The notes below the pieces were generated by a model. That model saw only the letters and a list, made by a program, of their open reading frames with translations, searched no databases and was not told the DNA's origin. A stretch of DNA of 64,000 nucleotides, from contig CAKULY010000008.1 in the NCBI GenBank assembly GCA_934667505.1, positions 1-64,000 of the forward strand, in the 5' to 3' direction. Shown in pieces: positions 25,012 through 33,782 of the stretch. This DNA is from an uncultured Treponema sp. (lineage in GTDB: Bacteria; Spirochaetota; Spirochaetia; Treponematales; Treponemataceae). A program made the position numbers and the translations under genes. How positions within the stretch are numbered: the first letter of the stretch is position 1; each line of letters opens with the position of its first letter.

Positions 25012-26181
25012 TTAACAGTATGTTTTTAATACTTCCTTAAAGATTTTTAGACCTTCGTCGATTTCTTTGCAGCTTATTGTAAGAGGCGGCAAAAATCTGA
25101 TTACGTCAGAACCGGCGGTTGTTGTGCAAAGACCTTTTTCAAGACACTTTACTTCTATGTCGAACGGTTTGATTTCAGATTCAATTTGAATTCCTATCAT
25201 TAATCCTTTGCCGCGAACGTCTTTTACGATTGGAAAGTTCCAATTCTTTATTTCGTTTCTTATGTATTCGCCTTTTTTGCAAACTGAATCAAGGAATCCT
25301 TCTTTTGAAAGCTGTTCTAATACTACAGTTCCTGCTGCGCAAGCTAAAGGATTTCCTGCAAATGTTGACTGATGGTCGCCTGCTACAAAAACGCCTTGCG
25401 CATTGTTTCTAAAAAGGCAGGCTCCCATAGGAATGCCACCGGCAATTCCTTTTGCAAGAGTTACTACATCTGCGTTTATTCCAAGCCAGTCGCTCGCAAG
25501 AAGTGAGCCTGTTCGTCCCATTCCGGTTTGAACTTCGTCCGCCATAACCAGAGCGCCTGCTTTTCTTGCCTTTTGCGCTGCGGCTTGAGCCCATTCTGAA
25601 TCTATTAGATTTACGCCGCCTTCTCCCTGAACACATTCTATAAAAAGGGCGGCGGTTGTGTCGTCAAAAGCGTTTTCTAAAGCGGAAAAGTCGTTCGCCT
25701 TAATGGTTTTAAATCCCTGCGGATAAGGGGCAAAACATTCTGGATGGAATCTTTCTTGCCCGGTTGCTGTTAAAGTCGCTAAAGTTCTTCCGTGAAAGGA
25801 AGATTCTAAAGTTACTATGGTTTTTCGTTTAGAACCGCCATTCAGCTGTCCGTATTTTCTTGCAAGTTTTATAGCCGCTTCGTTTGCTTCTGCCCCGCTG
25901 TTTCCAAAGTAAGCGCCTGTAAAGCCTGTGTCTTTTAGCAATTTGTCTGCAAAATGCAGACCTGCATCGCTAAAATAATAATTAGAAATGTGAAGTTCGC
26001 GAGAAGCTTGCTTTTTTATTGCTTTTACCAGTTTTTTGTTGTTGTGTCCCAGGCAGTTTACGCCAATTCCAGCAATAAAATCTATGTATTTTTTTCCATC
26101 GGAAGAAAACATTGTGGCGTTTTTGCCTTTTGTAAAAACAATGTCAAAACTTCCGTAGTTGTTTACGATTTTCTTTTCCAT
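25012..26181 (-). CDS. argD: Acetylornithine aminotransferase
   Basis: A 389-residue class III PLP aminotransferase. It makes N-acetylornithine from N-acetylglutamate semialdehyde and glutamate. The cofactor lysine lies in VTLAKGIAGGIPMG, the Asp contacting the pyridine nitrogen in ALVMADEVQTGMGRTG, and the phosphate-binding region in YFGNSGAEANEAA. Length and motifs fit ArgD rather than GABA transaminase. It follows argB by 20 nt and precedes the pyrophosphatase gene by 5 nt. The ornithine branch may also serve the peptidoglycan, because treponemes use ornithine in the stem peptide. Confidence 0.94.
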   Translation of the reverse strand: MEKKIVNNYGSFDIVFTKGKNATMFSSDGKKYIDFIAGIGVNCLGHNNKKLVKAIKKQASRELHISNYYFSDAGLHFADKLLKDTGFTGAYFGNSGAEANEAAIKLARKYGQLNGGSKRKTIVTLESSFHGRTLATLTATGQERFHPECFAPYPQGFKTIKANDFSALENAFDDTTAALFIECVQGEGGVNLIDSEWAQAAAQKARKAGALVMADEVQTGMGRTGSLLASDWLGINADVVTLAKGIAGGIPMGACLFRNNAQGVFVAGDHQSTFAGNPLACAAGTVVLEQLSKEGFLDSVCKKGEYIRNEIKNWNFPIVKDVRGKGLMIGIQIESEIKPFDIEVKCLEKGLCTTTAGSDVIRFLPPLTISCKEIDEGLKIFKEVLKTYC

Positions 26182-26201
26182 TTTTTTTCTCTCGATATTA
26201 T

Positions 26202-27074
26202 TTAATAAATCATGGTTCCAATACCGCGGTCGCTGAACATCTCTATAAGAAGGGAATGAGGCACGCGTCCGTCGATTATATGGGTTCTAGGAACTCCTCC
26301 TTCAAGGGCTGTAAGGCAGCAGTCGATTTTAGGAATCATTCCGCCGGCAATTATTCCAGTCGCTTTTAGCGAGCCAATCGCTGTTTTTTCAATTCGTTTT
26401 ATTAAAGTTGAGGAATCTTCAAGGTTTCTAAGGATTCCAGGAACATTTGTAAGCTGGACAAATTTTTCTGCTTTTAGGGCGACCGCTATTTTTGCGGCAG
26501 CTGTGTCGGCATTTATGTTGTATCTTGAAGAGTCGCCTTGTTCGCCAAGTGCGACTGTAGAAACTACAGGGATGAAGCCTTCGTTTAAAAGAGAAATTAA
26601 AATTTGCGGATTTACGTCTGTGACTTCGCCCACAAAGCCTAAGTCTTTTTCTAGTTTTTTTGCGCGCAAAAGACCAGCATCAACTCCTGAAAGTCCTACG
26701 GCTTTTCCGCCTTTTTGAAGCAAAATTCCAACAATATCTTTGTTCAGTTTTCCGCTTAAGACCATCTGAACGATTTCCATTGTTTCGGCATCTGTATAGC
26801 GCAAGCCATCTATAAACTTTGACTCTTTGCCCACGCGTTCAAGCATGCTGTTTATTTCTGGACCGCCGCCGTGAACAAGCACAACTTTTATTCCGATTGT
26901 GCTTAAAAGAACGATGTCTTCCATAACGGCTTTTTTTAAGTCTTCATTGAGCATGGCGTTTCCGCCGTATTTTACAACAACGACTTTTCCACACCATTGT
27001 TTAAAGTAGGGCAGCGATTCAACAAGAACTTTTGCCCAGTCCTTTTTGCTAAGATTTTCTAATTCCTTTTCCAT
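26202..27074 (-). CDS. argB: Acetylglutamate kinase
   Basis: A 290-residue amino acid kinase that phosphorylates N-acetylglutamate, the second step of the acetylated arginine pathway. Characteristic segments are VVKYGGNAM at the ATP site, [10 protein letters not shown] and the distal [10 protein letters not shown] region. It has an N-terminal extension (about 20 residues, helix [19 protein letters not shown]) of the kind found in arginine-sensitive hexameric kinases, so feedback inhibition by arginine is plausible. AAGGA precedes the ATG. It sits between argJ and argD in one operon. Confidence 0.95.
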   Translation of the reverse strand: MEKELENLSKKDWAKVLVESLPYFKQWCGKVVVVKYGGNAMLNEDLKKAVMEDIVLLSTIGIKVVLVHGGGPEINSMLERVGKESKFIDGLRYTDAETMEIVQMVLSGKLNKDIVGILLQKGGKAVGLSGVDAGLLRAKKLEKDLGFVGEVTDVNPQILISLLNEGFIPVVSTVALGEQGDSSRYNINADTAAAKIAVALKAEKFVQLTNVPGILRNLEDSSTLIKRIEKTAIGSLKATGIIAGGMIPKIDCCLTALEGGVPRTHIIDGRVPHSLLIEMFSDRGIGTMIY

Positions 27075-27100
27075 AGCAGATTTCCTTAGACTTTTAGAGA

Positions 27101-28381
27101 TTAGGTTCTGTAATCTCCGTTGATTTTTACATAATCGTAAGTAAGATCGCAGCCCCAGGCTACACCCTGCGCATTGCCTTCACCGCATTGCACAAGAATT
27201 TCAACGGCTTGTTCGCTCATAATCTTTTTTGCTAAGTCTTCGTCAAATTCTTGTGGAACTCCGTCCTTATAGACTAAAACTGAATTTTCCCCGTGGACAT
27301 CAAAATTTTCGTAATCGTCAAAATACCTTTGCGCGTTGCCTTTGCTTGTAAACCAGATGCTAGTCTTTTCTGGGTTGAAAGAAACAGGGCTGTAGCCCAT
27401 TGCGCACAAAAATCTTCCAAAATTTGCGTCGCTTCCGAACATTGCTGCTTTTACAAGGGAAGATGAAATAACTTGTTTTGCAAGAATTCTAGCGTCTTCC
27501 ACAGTTTTCGCTCCTTTTACCGTGCACTGAACAAGCCGTGTTGCTCCTTCGCCGTCGGCAGCGATTTTCATTGCCATAATTCTGTTTACCTTATTTAAAG
27601 CGCAAAGAAATGTGTCAAAATCTTCTCCTTCCTGAGTGATTTCCTTGTTTCCTGCAAGACCGTTTGCAAGAAGTACAAGCGTGTCGTTTGTTGAGGTGTC
27701 TCCGTCAACGCTTACACAGTTGTATGTTTCTTTTACGGAAGATTTTAACGCTTTCTTTATCATTTCTGTGGAAATTGCGCAGTCTGTTGTTATAAAACTG
27801 AGCATAGTTCCTAGATTTATGTGAATCATGCCAGAACCTTTGCACATTGTTCCTAAATGGCAAATTTTTCCGTCAATGGAAAACTCTACAGCGCATTCCT
27901 TAAACTGTGTGTCGGTCGTCATTATGGCGATTCTTGCTTCCTTGTGATTTTCTTTTGAAAGTCCTTCTTTTAATTTTTGGATATTTGCTTCAATTTTTTC
28001 AACAGGAAGCTGCGCTCCAATTACGCCTGTCGAGCAGACAACAACGTCTTTTTCGCTGCAACCAGTTGCTTTTGCTACGGCGTTTGCCATTCTTTGCGCA
28101 TTTTCTGCGCCTTTTTGACCTGTGCAGCAGTTTGCGTTTCCGCTGTTTGCTATTACGGCTTGAATTTTTCCGTTTTCAATATTCTTTTTTGTAAGTTTTA
28201 CAGCTTCGGCTTGAACTTTGTTTTGTGTAAAAACTCCTGCGGCATTGCAAAGTACGTCTGAATAAATCAATGCAGTGTCGTTTGTTTTTCGGCTTTCTTT
28301 TATATGGCACAAAATTCCGTTTGCAGTGAATCCTTTTGCGGCAGTTACGCCGCCATCGATAAATTTGATTTCAGATTGCAT
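27101..28381 (-). CDS. argJ: Bifunctional glutamate N-acetyltransferase/ornithine acetyltransferase
   Basis: A 426-residue ArgJ, which transfers acetyl groups from acetylornithine back to glutamate and so recycles the pathway. The self-cleavage site is visible in [13 protein letters not shown], where the threonine becomes the nucleophile of the beta chain. The oxyanion-site residues precede it in KGSGMIH. I start it at ATG 28379-28381 with GGAG about 11 nt upstream; the frame opens earlier only through a TTG inside that site. It is first in argJ-argB-argD-ppaC. argC, argF, argG and argH are not in this window. Confidence 0.94.
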   Translation of the reverse strand: MQSEIKFIDGGVTAAKGFTANGILCHIKESRKTNDTALIYSDVLCNAAGVFTQNKVQAEAVKLTKKNIENGKIQAVIANSGNANCCTGQKGAENAQRMANAVAKATGCSEKDVVVCSTGVIGAQLPVEKIEANIQKLKEGLSKENHKEARIAIMTTDTQFKECAVEFSIDGKICHLGTMCKGSGMIHINLGTMLSFITTDCAISTEMIKKALKSSVKETYNCVSVDGDTSTNDTLVLLANGLAGNKEITQEGEDFDTFLCALNKVNRIMAMKIAADGEGATRLVQCTVKGAKTVEDARILAKQVISSSLVKAAMFGSDANFGRFLCAMGYSPVSFNPEKTSIWFTSKGNAQRYFDDYENFDVHGENSVLVYKDGVPQEFDEDLAKKIMSEQAVEILVQCGEGNAQGVAWGCDLTYDYVKINGDYRT

Positions 28382-28414
28382 TTTTATACACTCCAAGTGA
28401 ATATTCTTGCAAAA

Positions 28415-28443
28415 AGTCTACCATTTTTCTTTGTTCTGTGCAA
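28415..28443 (-). promoter_or_regulatory. Sigma70-type promoter of the arginine operon
   Basis: Reading leftward: TTGCAC (28438-28443), a 17-nt spacer, then TAGACT (28415-28420). The argJ start follows about 34 nt further. No clear ARG box was recognised. Confidence 0.5.
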
Positions 28444-28459
28444 GAAAATTGAAAATCTG

Positions 28460-28570
28460 CTTAGCTTAAACTTTGAATTTTTATAAATTGTGAAAGAAAA
28501 CGCTTTCAGAGAATTTACAATTTGCCGCAGTGAATTTCGCCCTTATAAAAAAATCGACACTTAGGTTTGT
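28460..28570. repeat. Long palindromic intergenic element, short copy E
   Basis: It contains ATTGTGAAAG...AAACGCTTTCAGAGAATTTACAATTTG and a terminal arm TAAAAAAATCGACACTTAGG. The central GGTTGC hairpin is absent. It lies between divergent argJ and the S41 protease gene, and its right end runs into the -35 hexamer of the protease promoter. Confidence 0.6.
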
Positions 28571-28595
28571 AAAGTTTATATTTAAAAGGTATACT
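28567..28595 (+). promoter_or_regulatory. Promoter of the S41 protease gene, predicted leaderless
   Basis: TTGTAA (28567-28572), a 17-nt spacer, TATACT (28590-28595), then exactly 6 nt before ATG 28602. Transcription would start at or next to the A of the start codon. Confidence 0.55.
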
Positions 28596-28601
28596 AAGTT
28601 T

Positions 28602-30236
28602 ATGACAAAAAAACATATAAAAAAGCAGAATATATTTTTAAAAGTTGGCGCAATTTTTTTATTTTCTACAATTTTTTTTAGCTGCTCATCGATTTCTTTA
28701 AAGAATTCCGAAAAAGAAAAAACATCGAATCCTATTTCTTCTGAATATGTTGGCTATAAGGATGTTGATGCTTCTTTTGATGTTCCAGAAAAAAATAAGC
28801 TTATGAGTTCTGCTGACGCTCTGGAAGATTTGGACATGATTTGCTATCTGCTAAAGGCTGCCTACGCAGGTTATGATGAAGGTTGTACGCGCGGTTTTGA
28901 CGAGTCTAACTTTAAAAAGGCGGTTCTTGCGCGGTTGCCATCAGATTTTTTAACAAATTCCTTTGTTTTGGAAACTAGGAATGTTCTTTTAAATTTTTTT
29001 AGCGACTCTCATCTTTCTTTTACTGGTTATAATGATTGGCAAGTGCCTGTTGCAAGACCAATGAGCCTTTATTATTCTTCTGTTTATGTAAAAAAAATTG
29101 ATGATGGCTACGAAGTTTTGTATTCAGAAGAAAAAGATATTCTTCCCGGACAAAAAATTGATATTTCCGAAGAAAACTTGTTTTGCTATCCGATTTTGAA
29201 CGGAACTTTCAATGAAAACTGCTATAGAATTGGAGAATTTTTTGAATCTATATATTATATGGACGAAATGCCTAGTCGCACATTGGAAGTTTTGTTTTCT
29301 GTTGATGAAAAAATGGTTAGCGTCCCTGTAAAATATGATTATCCGCTTAATCAAATGAACACCGTTAGAACAGGAATTGTTGAAACTGGCTCTACAGGCT
29401 ATGTTTCTCTTTCTACCTTTATGCAAGAAAAAAAATCTAGTCGATATAAAATTGGAAGCGATAAAAACTTTGAAAAATGGTTTTCGGTTCCGCAAAAGTT
29501 TTTTAACAAAGAAAATCTTATAATCGATTTGCGAGGAAACGGCGGAGGTCTTGTTGAAAATGCAATTAATTTTTTGGATTTATTATATGTGAATAAACCA
29601 GGCGCTTTCAAATGGGAAAAACGATGGCCGGAAAGCAAAAGTGTGCTTATAGAAGAAATATATTCTAATTTTAAAGGAATAGTTTCTGCTCCTATGATTG
29701 AAGCTAGCTTAATTTGGGAAAAAGAACTGTTTCCTATGACTAAAGAAATGAAAGAGCACGAACTGCTATTGGAAGAATTAAAAAATTGCCAAGAAAAGCA
29801 TACTTATAATTTTGTAGATATGAATGAAGATTTTGGCAATTTAAAAAAGTCTTGCATGGTGAAGGCAAATCCTTATAAAGGCAAGATTCTAATTCTTGTA
29901 GATAAAAATTCGGCTAGCGCTTCGGAATTTTTTATAGCTTATGCAAAAAAATTATTTGACAGTCAAGTTGTAGTTTTAGGTCAAAACACCTGTGGATGCG
30001 TTTCGTATTGGGGCATTCTTTCCTTTCATCTGCCACAGTCAAAAGTAACTCTTTCACTTGCTAGCATAAACGGAAGAACTTTTTTTGATTCTTTGCCAAA
30101 TTATCACGGCGAAGGAAAAGGTTTTTATCCAGATATCTGGTGCAGTTTTGAAGATTTGCTGCCTGCCATAGTCCACGAAACTAATGATAGAGAGCTTTTA
30201 CAAAAGCTAAAGTATATCGGCAGGGCTTTGCAGTAA
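28602..30236 (+). CDS. S41-family (C-terminal-processing-like) protease lipoprotein
   Basis: A 544-residue predicted lipoprotein with a tail-specific protease fold. A hydrophobic leader precedes the lipobox IFFSC (Cys at about 29). The catalytic core shows LIIDLRGNGGG and then VDKNSASASEFF, where the second Ser of SAS is the expected nucleophile, followed by GQNTCGC. There is no obvious PDZ domain. I start it at ATG 28602, since the -10 hexamer lies 6 nt upstream and earlier in-frame codons overlap the promoter. Family members cut unfolded C-termini or envelope proteins. It is not in an operon; guaA is convergent beyond a palindromic element. Confidence 0.85.
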   Translation: MTKKHIKKQNIFLKVGAIFLFSTIFFSCSSISLKNSEKEKTSNPISSEYVGYKDVDASFDVPEKNKLMSSADALEDLDMICYLLKAAYAGYDEGCTRGFDESNFKKAVLARLPSDFLTNSFVLETRNVLLNFFSDSHLSFTGYNDWQVPVARPMSLYYSSVYVKKIDDGYEVLYSEEKDILPGQKIDISEENLFCYPILNGTFNENCYRIGEFFESIYYMDEMPSRTLEVLFSVDEKMVSVPVKYDYPLNQMNTVRTGIVETGSTGYVSLSTFMQEKKSSRYKIGSDKNFEKWFSVPQKFFNKENLIIDLRGNGGGLVENAINFLDLLYVNKPGAFKWEKRWPESKSVLIEEIYSNFKGIVSAPMIEASLIWEKELFPMTKEMKEHELLLEELKNCQEKHTYNFVDMNEDFGNLKKSCMVKANPYKGKILILVDKNSASASEFFIAYAKKLFDSQVVVLGQNTCGCVSYWGILSFHLPQSKVTLSLASINGRTFFDSLPNYHGEGKGFYPDIWCSFEDLLPAIVHETNDRELLQKLKYIGRALQ

Positions 30237-30239
30237 TTA

Positions 30240-30444
30240 GAGCAGAGTTCGAATTTTTATAAATTGTGAAAAACGCTTTCAGCGACTTTCCAATTTGCTG
30301 CAGATGGTTGTGCTTGCACTTTGTTTTAATTGGTTGGGGTTGCTGTGCAACCTTGATTGTTCTTATCGCACAAAATCTTCACAAATTGTAAATTCGCTTA
30401 CGCTTTTATTCTTTTTTCTAAAAACTCTAAGTTTTCTCTGCTTA
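30240..30444 (+). repeat. Long palindromic intergenic element, full copy F
   Basis: A full-length copy of about 205 bp. Outer AGCAGAG pairs with CTCTGCT, and inner ATAAATTGTGAAAAACGC-type arms pair with CACAAATTGTAAATTCGC. The central hairpin is GGTTGC-TGT-GCAACC. It fills the gap between the convergent S41 protease and guaA genes almost exactly, ending 2 nt from the guaA stop codon. Confidence 0.8.
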
Positions 30445-30446
30445 TG

Positions 30447-32327
30447 TTATTCCCAGCCAAAAGTTGCAGGAGGTTTGTTTGTAGCGTCAAAGTAAAGCGC
30501 GTCCACAAACTCTAATTCGGCGATTTTATGCACAATTTCAGAAAGCAAATCTTTTGGCAAAAAGGCAAATCGGGCAGTCATTACGTCTTCCGAGCAGACT
30601 GGGCGTAGAACAAAGCTTGCGTGATTTGCGCTTGACGCAAACGGCAAATCTATTGTCAAATGCTGGAATATTTTGTTGTACCAGCCGCTTTTATGAAGCT
30701 CAGTTAAAACAATGTTGTCAACTTCTCTAAGCTGGTCTAGCCGCCTTTTGTCGCAGTAGCCTTCCTGAATCTTCATATCTTCAACTTTTACAAGAGGGTT
30801 TTGATACAGCTTTATGCAAGTTCTGTTTATGTATTTAGAACTGTTTGTAATTGCCGAAGAACACGATTCAATTTTTTCGCGTTTCCCTGGAAAATGGAAA
30901 AATCCGCCGCCTTCGTCTTTGAATGTAAGAACTGCCGGAAATCTGTAAGTTCTAAAATCGCCTTGAACGCCAACTGAACGGACAGGAAGGACAGAACGTT
31001 TTAGACTTTGCGTGCAGTTTGGACAAAACTGGTCGATTACAACAGAGTTCAATTCCTTTTGAGCAAGAGAAAATTCTTCGCTGTCTTTTTGCGACCAAGA
31101 TTTTCCATCGCTGCAAAGAACATTTATAGAAAGACCTGGACCTGGAAACGGATGTCGCATAACAAGCTCATCATCAAGGCCAAGCTTTTTGCCAATCATC
31201 CTGACTTCGTCTTTGTAAAGATCGCGGATAGGCTCGATTATAAGCCCTTTTTCAATAAGCGACTGGATTCCAGCAACTCGATTGTGGTGGGTTTTTATAG
31301 TTTTAGAATTTTTTGTTCCACCAGATTCAATTATGTCCGGATACAAGGTTCCCTGCGCTAAAAGCCATTTGTTTTCATCAAGGTGCTGCTTTTCAACAAC
31401 TTCGTTTCGAACTGTGATAAAGTTTTCGCCAACAGCCATTCTCTTTTTTTGCGGGTCGGTAAGATTTTTTATGGCGTTTAAAAAACTTTCTTCCGCATTT
31501 TCAACAATAAAATTCGTAAATCCAAATTTTTTGTATGCAGCGGCAACGTTTGCGCTTTCGTTCTTGCGCATAAAACCGTTGTCGATGTGAAGTCCTAATA
31601 CTCGTTCTTGCCCAAGAGCCTTGTTTAAAAGAGCGAATGTAATTGTTGAATCAACTCCGCCGCTTAAGAACAAAAGGACATTTTTGCCTTCCGCCTGCTT
31701 TTTTATTCCTTCAAGAATTGTGTTCAAAACCGTGTCTTGATCCCAGTTTCTTTTCATTCCGCAGAATTCTGCAAAATTTTCAAAGAGCTTGTTTCCGCAA
31801 GGAGTGTCTTTTACTTCGCAATGGAATTGCAAGCTGAATCGCTTTTTTTCAAGGTTTTGAAGAGCTGCGAATGGACAGTCTTTTGTGCTGCCAATAACTT
31901 CAAAACCGTCGCCAGGTTTTAAAACGCCGTCTTGATGGCTCATCCAGACTTGTTGAACGCTTTCAATCCCCTTGAACAGAGGACTTTGAATTTTTTCGTT
32001 TATATTTAAGGTTGCAAATCCAAATTCTCCAGTTTCAGCTTTGCCCACTTTTCCGTTGTAGCCTAAATTTACAATGTAATGACCGTAGCAAAGCCCTAGA
32101 ATAGGAATATCGAGATTTAGTATTTCAGAGTTGAAATCTGGCGTGTTTTCGTCGTAAACGCTAGCTGGCCCTCCGCTGAAAACAATCCCTTTTGCGTCTG
32201 TAAAAGTCTGCAAATCGGCTGAAGGCAAGGCGATTTCTGAATAAAATCCCAGCATACGGAACCGCTTTGCAATAAGATGCGCGTACTGACTACCAAAATC
32301 TAAAACAACAATTTTTGAACGTGCCAT
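30447..32327 (-). CDS. guaA: GMP synthase (glutamine-hydrolysing), long eukaryotic-like form
   Basis: A 626-residue GMP synthase, about 100 residues longer than the usual bacterial enzyme of about 525. Domain order: glutamine amidotransferase (1-190, nucleophile C80 in LGLCYGHY), ATP pyrophosphatase with the P-loop FLSGGVDST (about 220), then an enlarged dimerisation region. That region contains LPVRSVGVQGDFRTYRF and a C-terminus ending PPATFGWE, which align better with human-type GMPS than with E. coli GuaA from memory. It converts XMP to GMP; guaB lies 10 kb away. Start is the ATG with GAGGAAAT upstream. Confidence 0.95.
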   Translation of the reverse strand: MARSKIVVLDFGSQYAHLIAKRFRMLGFYSEIALPSADLQTFTDAKGIVFSGGPASVYDENTPDFNSEILNLDIPILGLCYGHYIVNLGYNGKVGKAETGEFGFATLNINEKIQSPLFKGIESVQQVWMSHQDGVLKPGDGFEVIGSTKDCPFAALQNLEKKRFSLQFHCEVKDTPCGNKLFENFAEFCGMKRNWDQDTVLNTILEGIKKQAEGKNVLLFLSGGVDSTITFALLNKALGQERVLGLHIDNGFMRKNESANVAAAYKKFGFTNFIVENAEESFLNAIKNLTDPQKKRMAVGENFITVRNEVVEKQHLDENKWLLAQGTLYPDIIESGGTKNSKTIKTHHNRVAGIQSLIEKGLIIEPIRDLYKDEVRMIGKKLGLDDELVMRHPFPGPGLSINVLCSDGKSWSQKDSEEFSLAQKELNSVVIDQFCPNCTQSLKRSVLPVRSVGVQGDFRTYRFPAVLTFKDEGGGFFHFPGKREKIESCSSAITNSSKYINRTCIKLYQNPLVKVEDMKIQEGYCDKRRLDQLREVDNIVLTELHKSGWYNKIFQHLTIDLPFASSANHASFVLRPVCSEDVMTARFAFLPKDLLSEIVHKIAELEFVDALYFDATNKPPATFGWE

Positions 32328-32344
32328 ATTTCCTCACAGTTTTT

Positions 32345-32435
32345 TATATAGCCTAAATGCCGAATTTTTCACAAAATATAAAAAAAACGCTTACGCTTTT
32401 ATTCTTTTTCAAAAATTCGGCATTTAGGCTATATA
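32345..32435. repeat. Perfect 25-bp inverted repeat (palindromic element, short copy G)
   Basis: The arms at 32345-32369 and 32411-32435 are perfectly complementary over 25 bp, reading from TATATAGCCTAAATGC to GAATTTTT. The 41-nt centre keeps ACGCTTACGC and a TTTATTCTTTTT tract from the long element. It lies between the minus-strand yihY-like gene and guaA, so it would be transcribed as a very stable hairpin. Confidence 0.85.
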
Positions 32436-32470
32436 CTAGCAGAAATAAAGTTTTTTGGGAATAAAGGTTT

Positions 32471-33754
32471 TTACTTGCAAACGAAGCTGGAAAGTTTTTC
32501 AGTGTAATATGAAATCGTGCTAATAGCTTTCGCGGCTGCCTTCGGGTTTTTTTCTATAAGCTGCGAAAAAGTTTGCTTTGAAATTTTTATAAGGGAACAT
32601 TTTGTGACCGCGGTGGCTTCTCCGATTCTTGTTGTGTTCATTATAAATTCCGCTTCTCCAAAACTAGAGCCTTTGTCGTGATATATTATAGTTCCGTTTT
32701 TATTCTCGCAAACAGTTCCCGAAACTACGTAATAAACTCCGTCGGTTTCGTTTCCTATTTTATAGATTGGCTGACCTTCTTCGTATGTTTCAAGGTTCTG
32801 TTTTGTCATTAGGTCGCCAGGCGTTATGAACAAAGCTCTTCTTAGAGAATCAATTATGTTTATGGAATCGTGCTTTGGCAAAAGATATACTTCGCCAATC
32901 AAAAGTGAGTCAAAAAATTGCTCCACGTAAAGCATTTGCGCAAAGAATAAAAAGATGCTAAAGAAGAACCACATTTCAAAAAGAAGAATCATAAGGTTGC
33001 TTAGGACTCCGTAGATTGTGCTGTAATTTACTCTGTTTATGGTTGCAGAAATAACAAAGACAATCACAGAAAAAACAACTGTGCAGCTTAAGGAATATCC
33101 AATGCAGGATTTTAGTCTTGGCTTTGTTCCTGAGGCAACTTTAAAACAAGCTGTTGTAAAAATAAAAAGAATTAAATATAGCGTTATGTTTACAATATTG
33201 TTTGAAAGAGAGCTGAACAAAAGAGGAAAATCTGTTTGAAATCTATTAAAAATAGGAAGGGTAAGAATCTGCCTTGTTAAAAAAGCTGCAAAAAATACGA
33301 CTGTGCAAATTATGACTAAAAGCAGCTCTCCTGCAAATGTCAATAACTGGTTTATAATGGGACGAGCCGGAGCTACGGTTTTAAAAATCGTCCTCATGCT
33401 TTGGATTATAGAAAGAAAAAGTTTTCTTGCCATCCAAATTATAAAAAATGCAAGAACAATGTTTATTCCAGAAATTGAAGGACTTGTTGAAATGCTTTTA
33501 ACAAACTCTTGCACATCAAAAAGAATTCCATATTTTGAAGTTAAGTCTGAAATCCAGTCCACAATTGAAGGCGAAACTTTTAGAAGTCCAATGCAGCTGG
33601 TAAGAATCATCATCAAAATTGGAACAAAAGAAAAGATAAATCCAAACGTGCACGAGGAAGCTGCAATTCCCAAATTGTTTTGAAAGTAAAATGTTACAGT
33701 CAGATACACAATTTGGGAGAACCTTACAAGTTTGGATTTTGAAACATCTTTCAT
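32471..33754 (-). CDS. YihY/BrkB-family membrane protein fused to a cyclic-nucleotide-binding domain
   Basis: A 427-residue fusion. Residues 1-300 hold six hydrophobic helices of the YihY/virulence-factor BrkB family (opening FSQIVYLTVTFYFQNNLGI, with the FSFVPILMM motif). Residues about 315-427 form a Crp-type cNMP-binding domain, with GxxIYKIGNETDGVYYVVSG and the phosphate-binding cassette-like FGEAEFIMNTTR, although the Arg expected after FGExA...R is displaced. The role of YihY proteins is unknown. The fusion suggests ligand- or voltage-like gating of a membrane function. It starts 28 nt after asnS, in one transcription unit. Confidence 0.85.
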   Translation of the reverse strand: MKDVSKSKLVRFSQIVYLTVTFYFQNNLGIAASSCTFGFIFSFVPILMMILTSCIGLLKVSPSIVDWISDLTSKYGILFDVQEFVKSISTSPSISGINIVLAFFIIWMARKLFLSIIQSMRTIFKTVAPARPIINQLLTFAGELLLVIICTVVFFAAFLTRQILTLPIFNRFQTDFPLLFSSLSNNIVNITLYLILFIFTTACFKVASGTKPRLKSCIGYSLSCTVVFSVIVFVISATINRVNYSTIYGVLSNLMILLFEMWFFFSIFLFFAQMLYVEQFFDSLLIGEVYLLPKHDSINIIDSLRRALFITPGDLMTKQNLETYEEGQPIYKIGNETDGVYYVVSGTVCENKNGTIIYHDKGSSFGEAEFIMNTTRIGEATAVTKCSLIKISKQTFSQLIEKNPKAAAKAISTISYYTEKLSSFVCK

Positions 33755-33782
33755 AATATCTTGCTTAGGCTTTATATCAGAA

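Noticed and set aside
30295..30495. Open frame with similarity to one at 45990-46283 (NCSYRTKSSQIVNSLTLL)
   Set aside because: Both lie in copies of the palindromic element. The corresponding frame in the copy at 60567 has a stop codon, so the similarity reflects the DNA repeat and not a protein.
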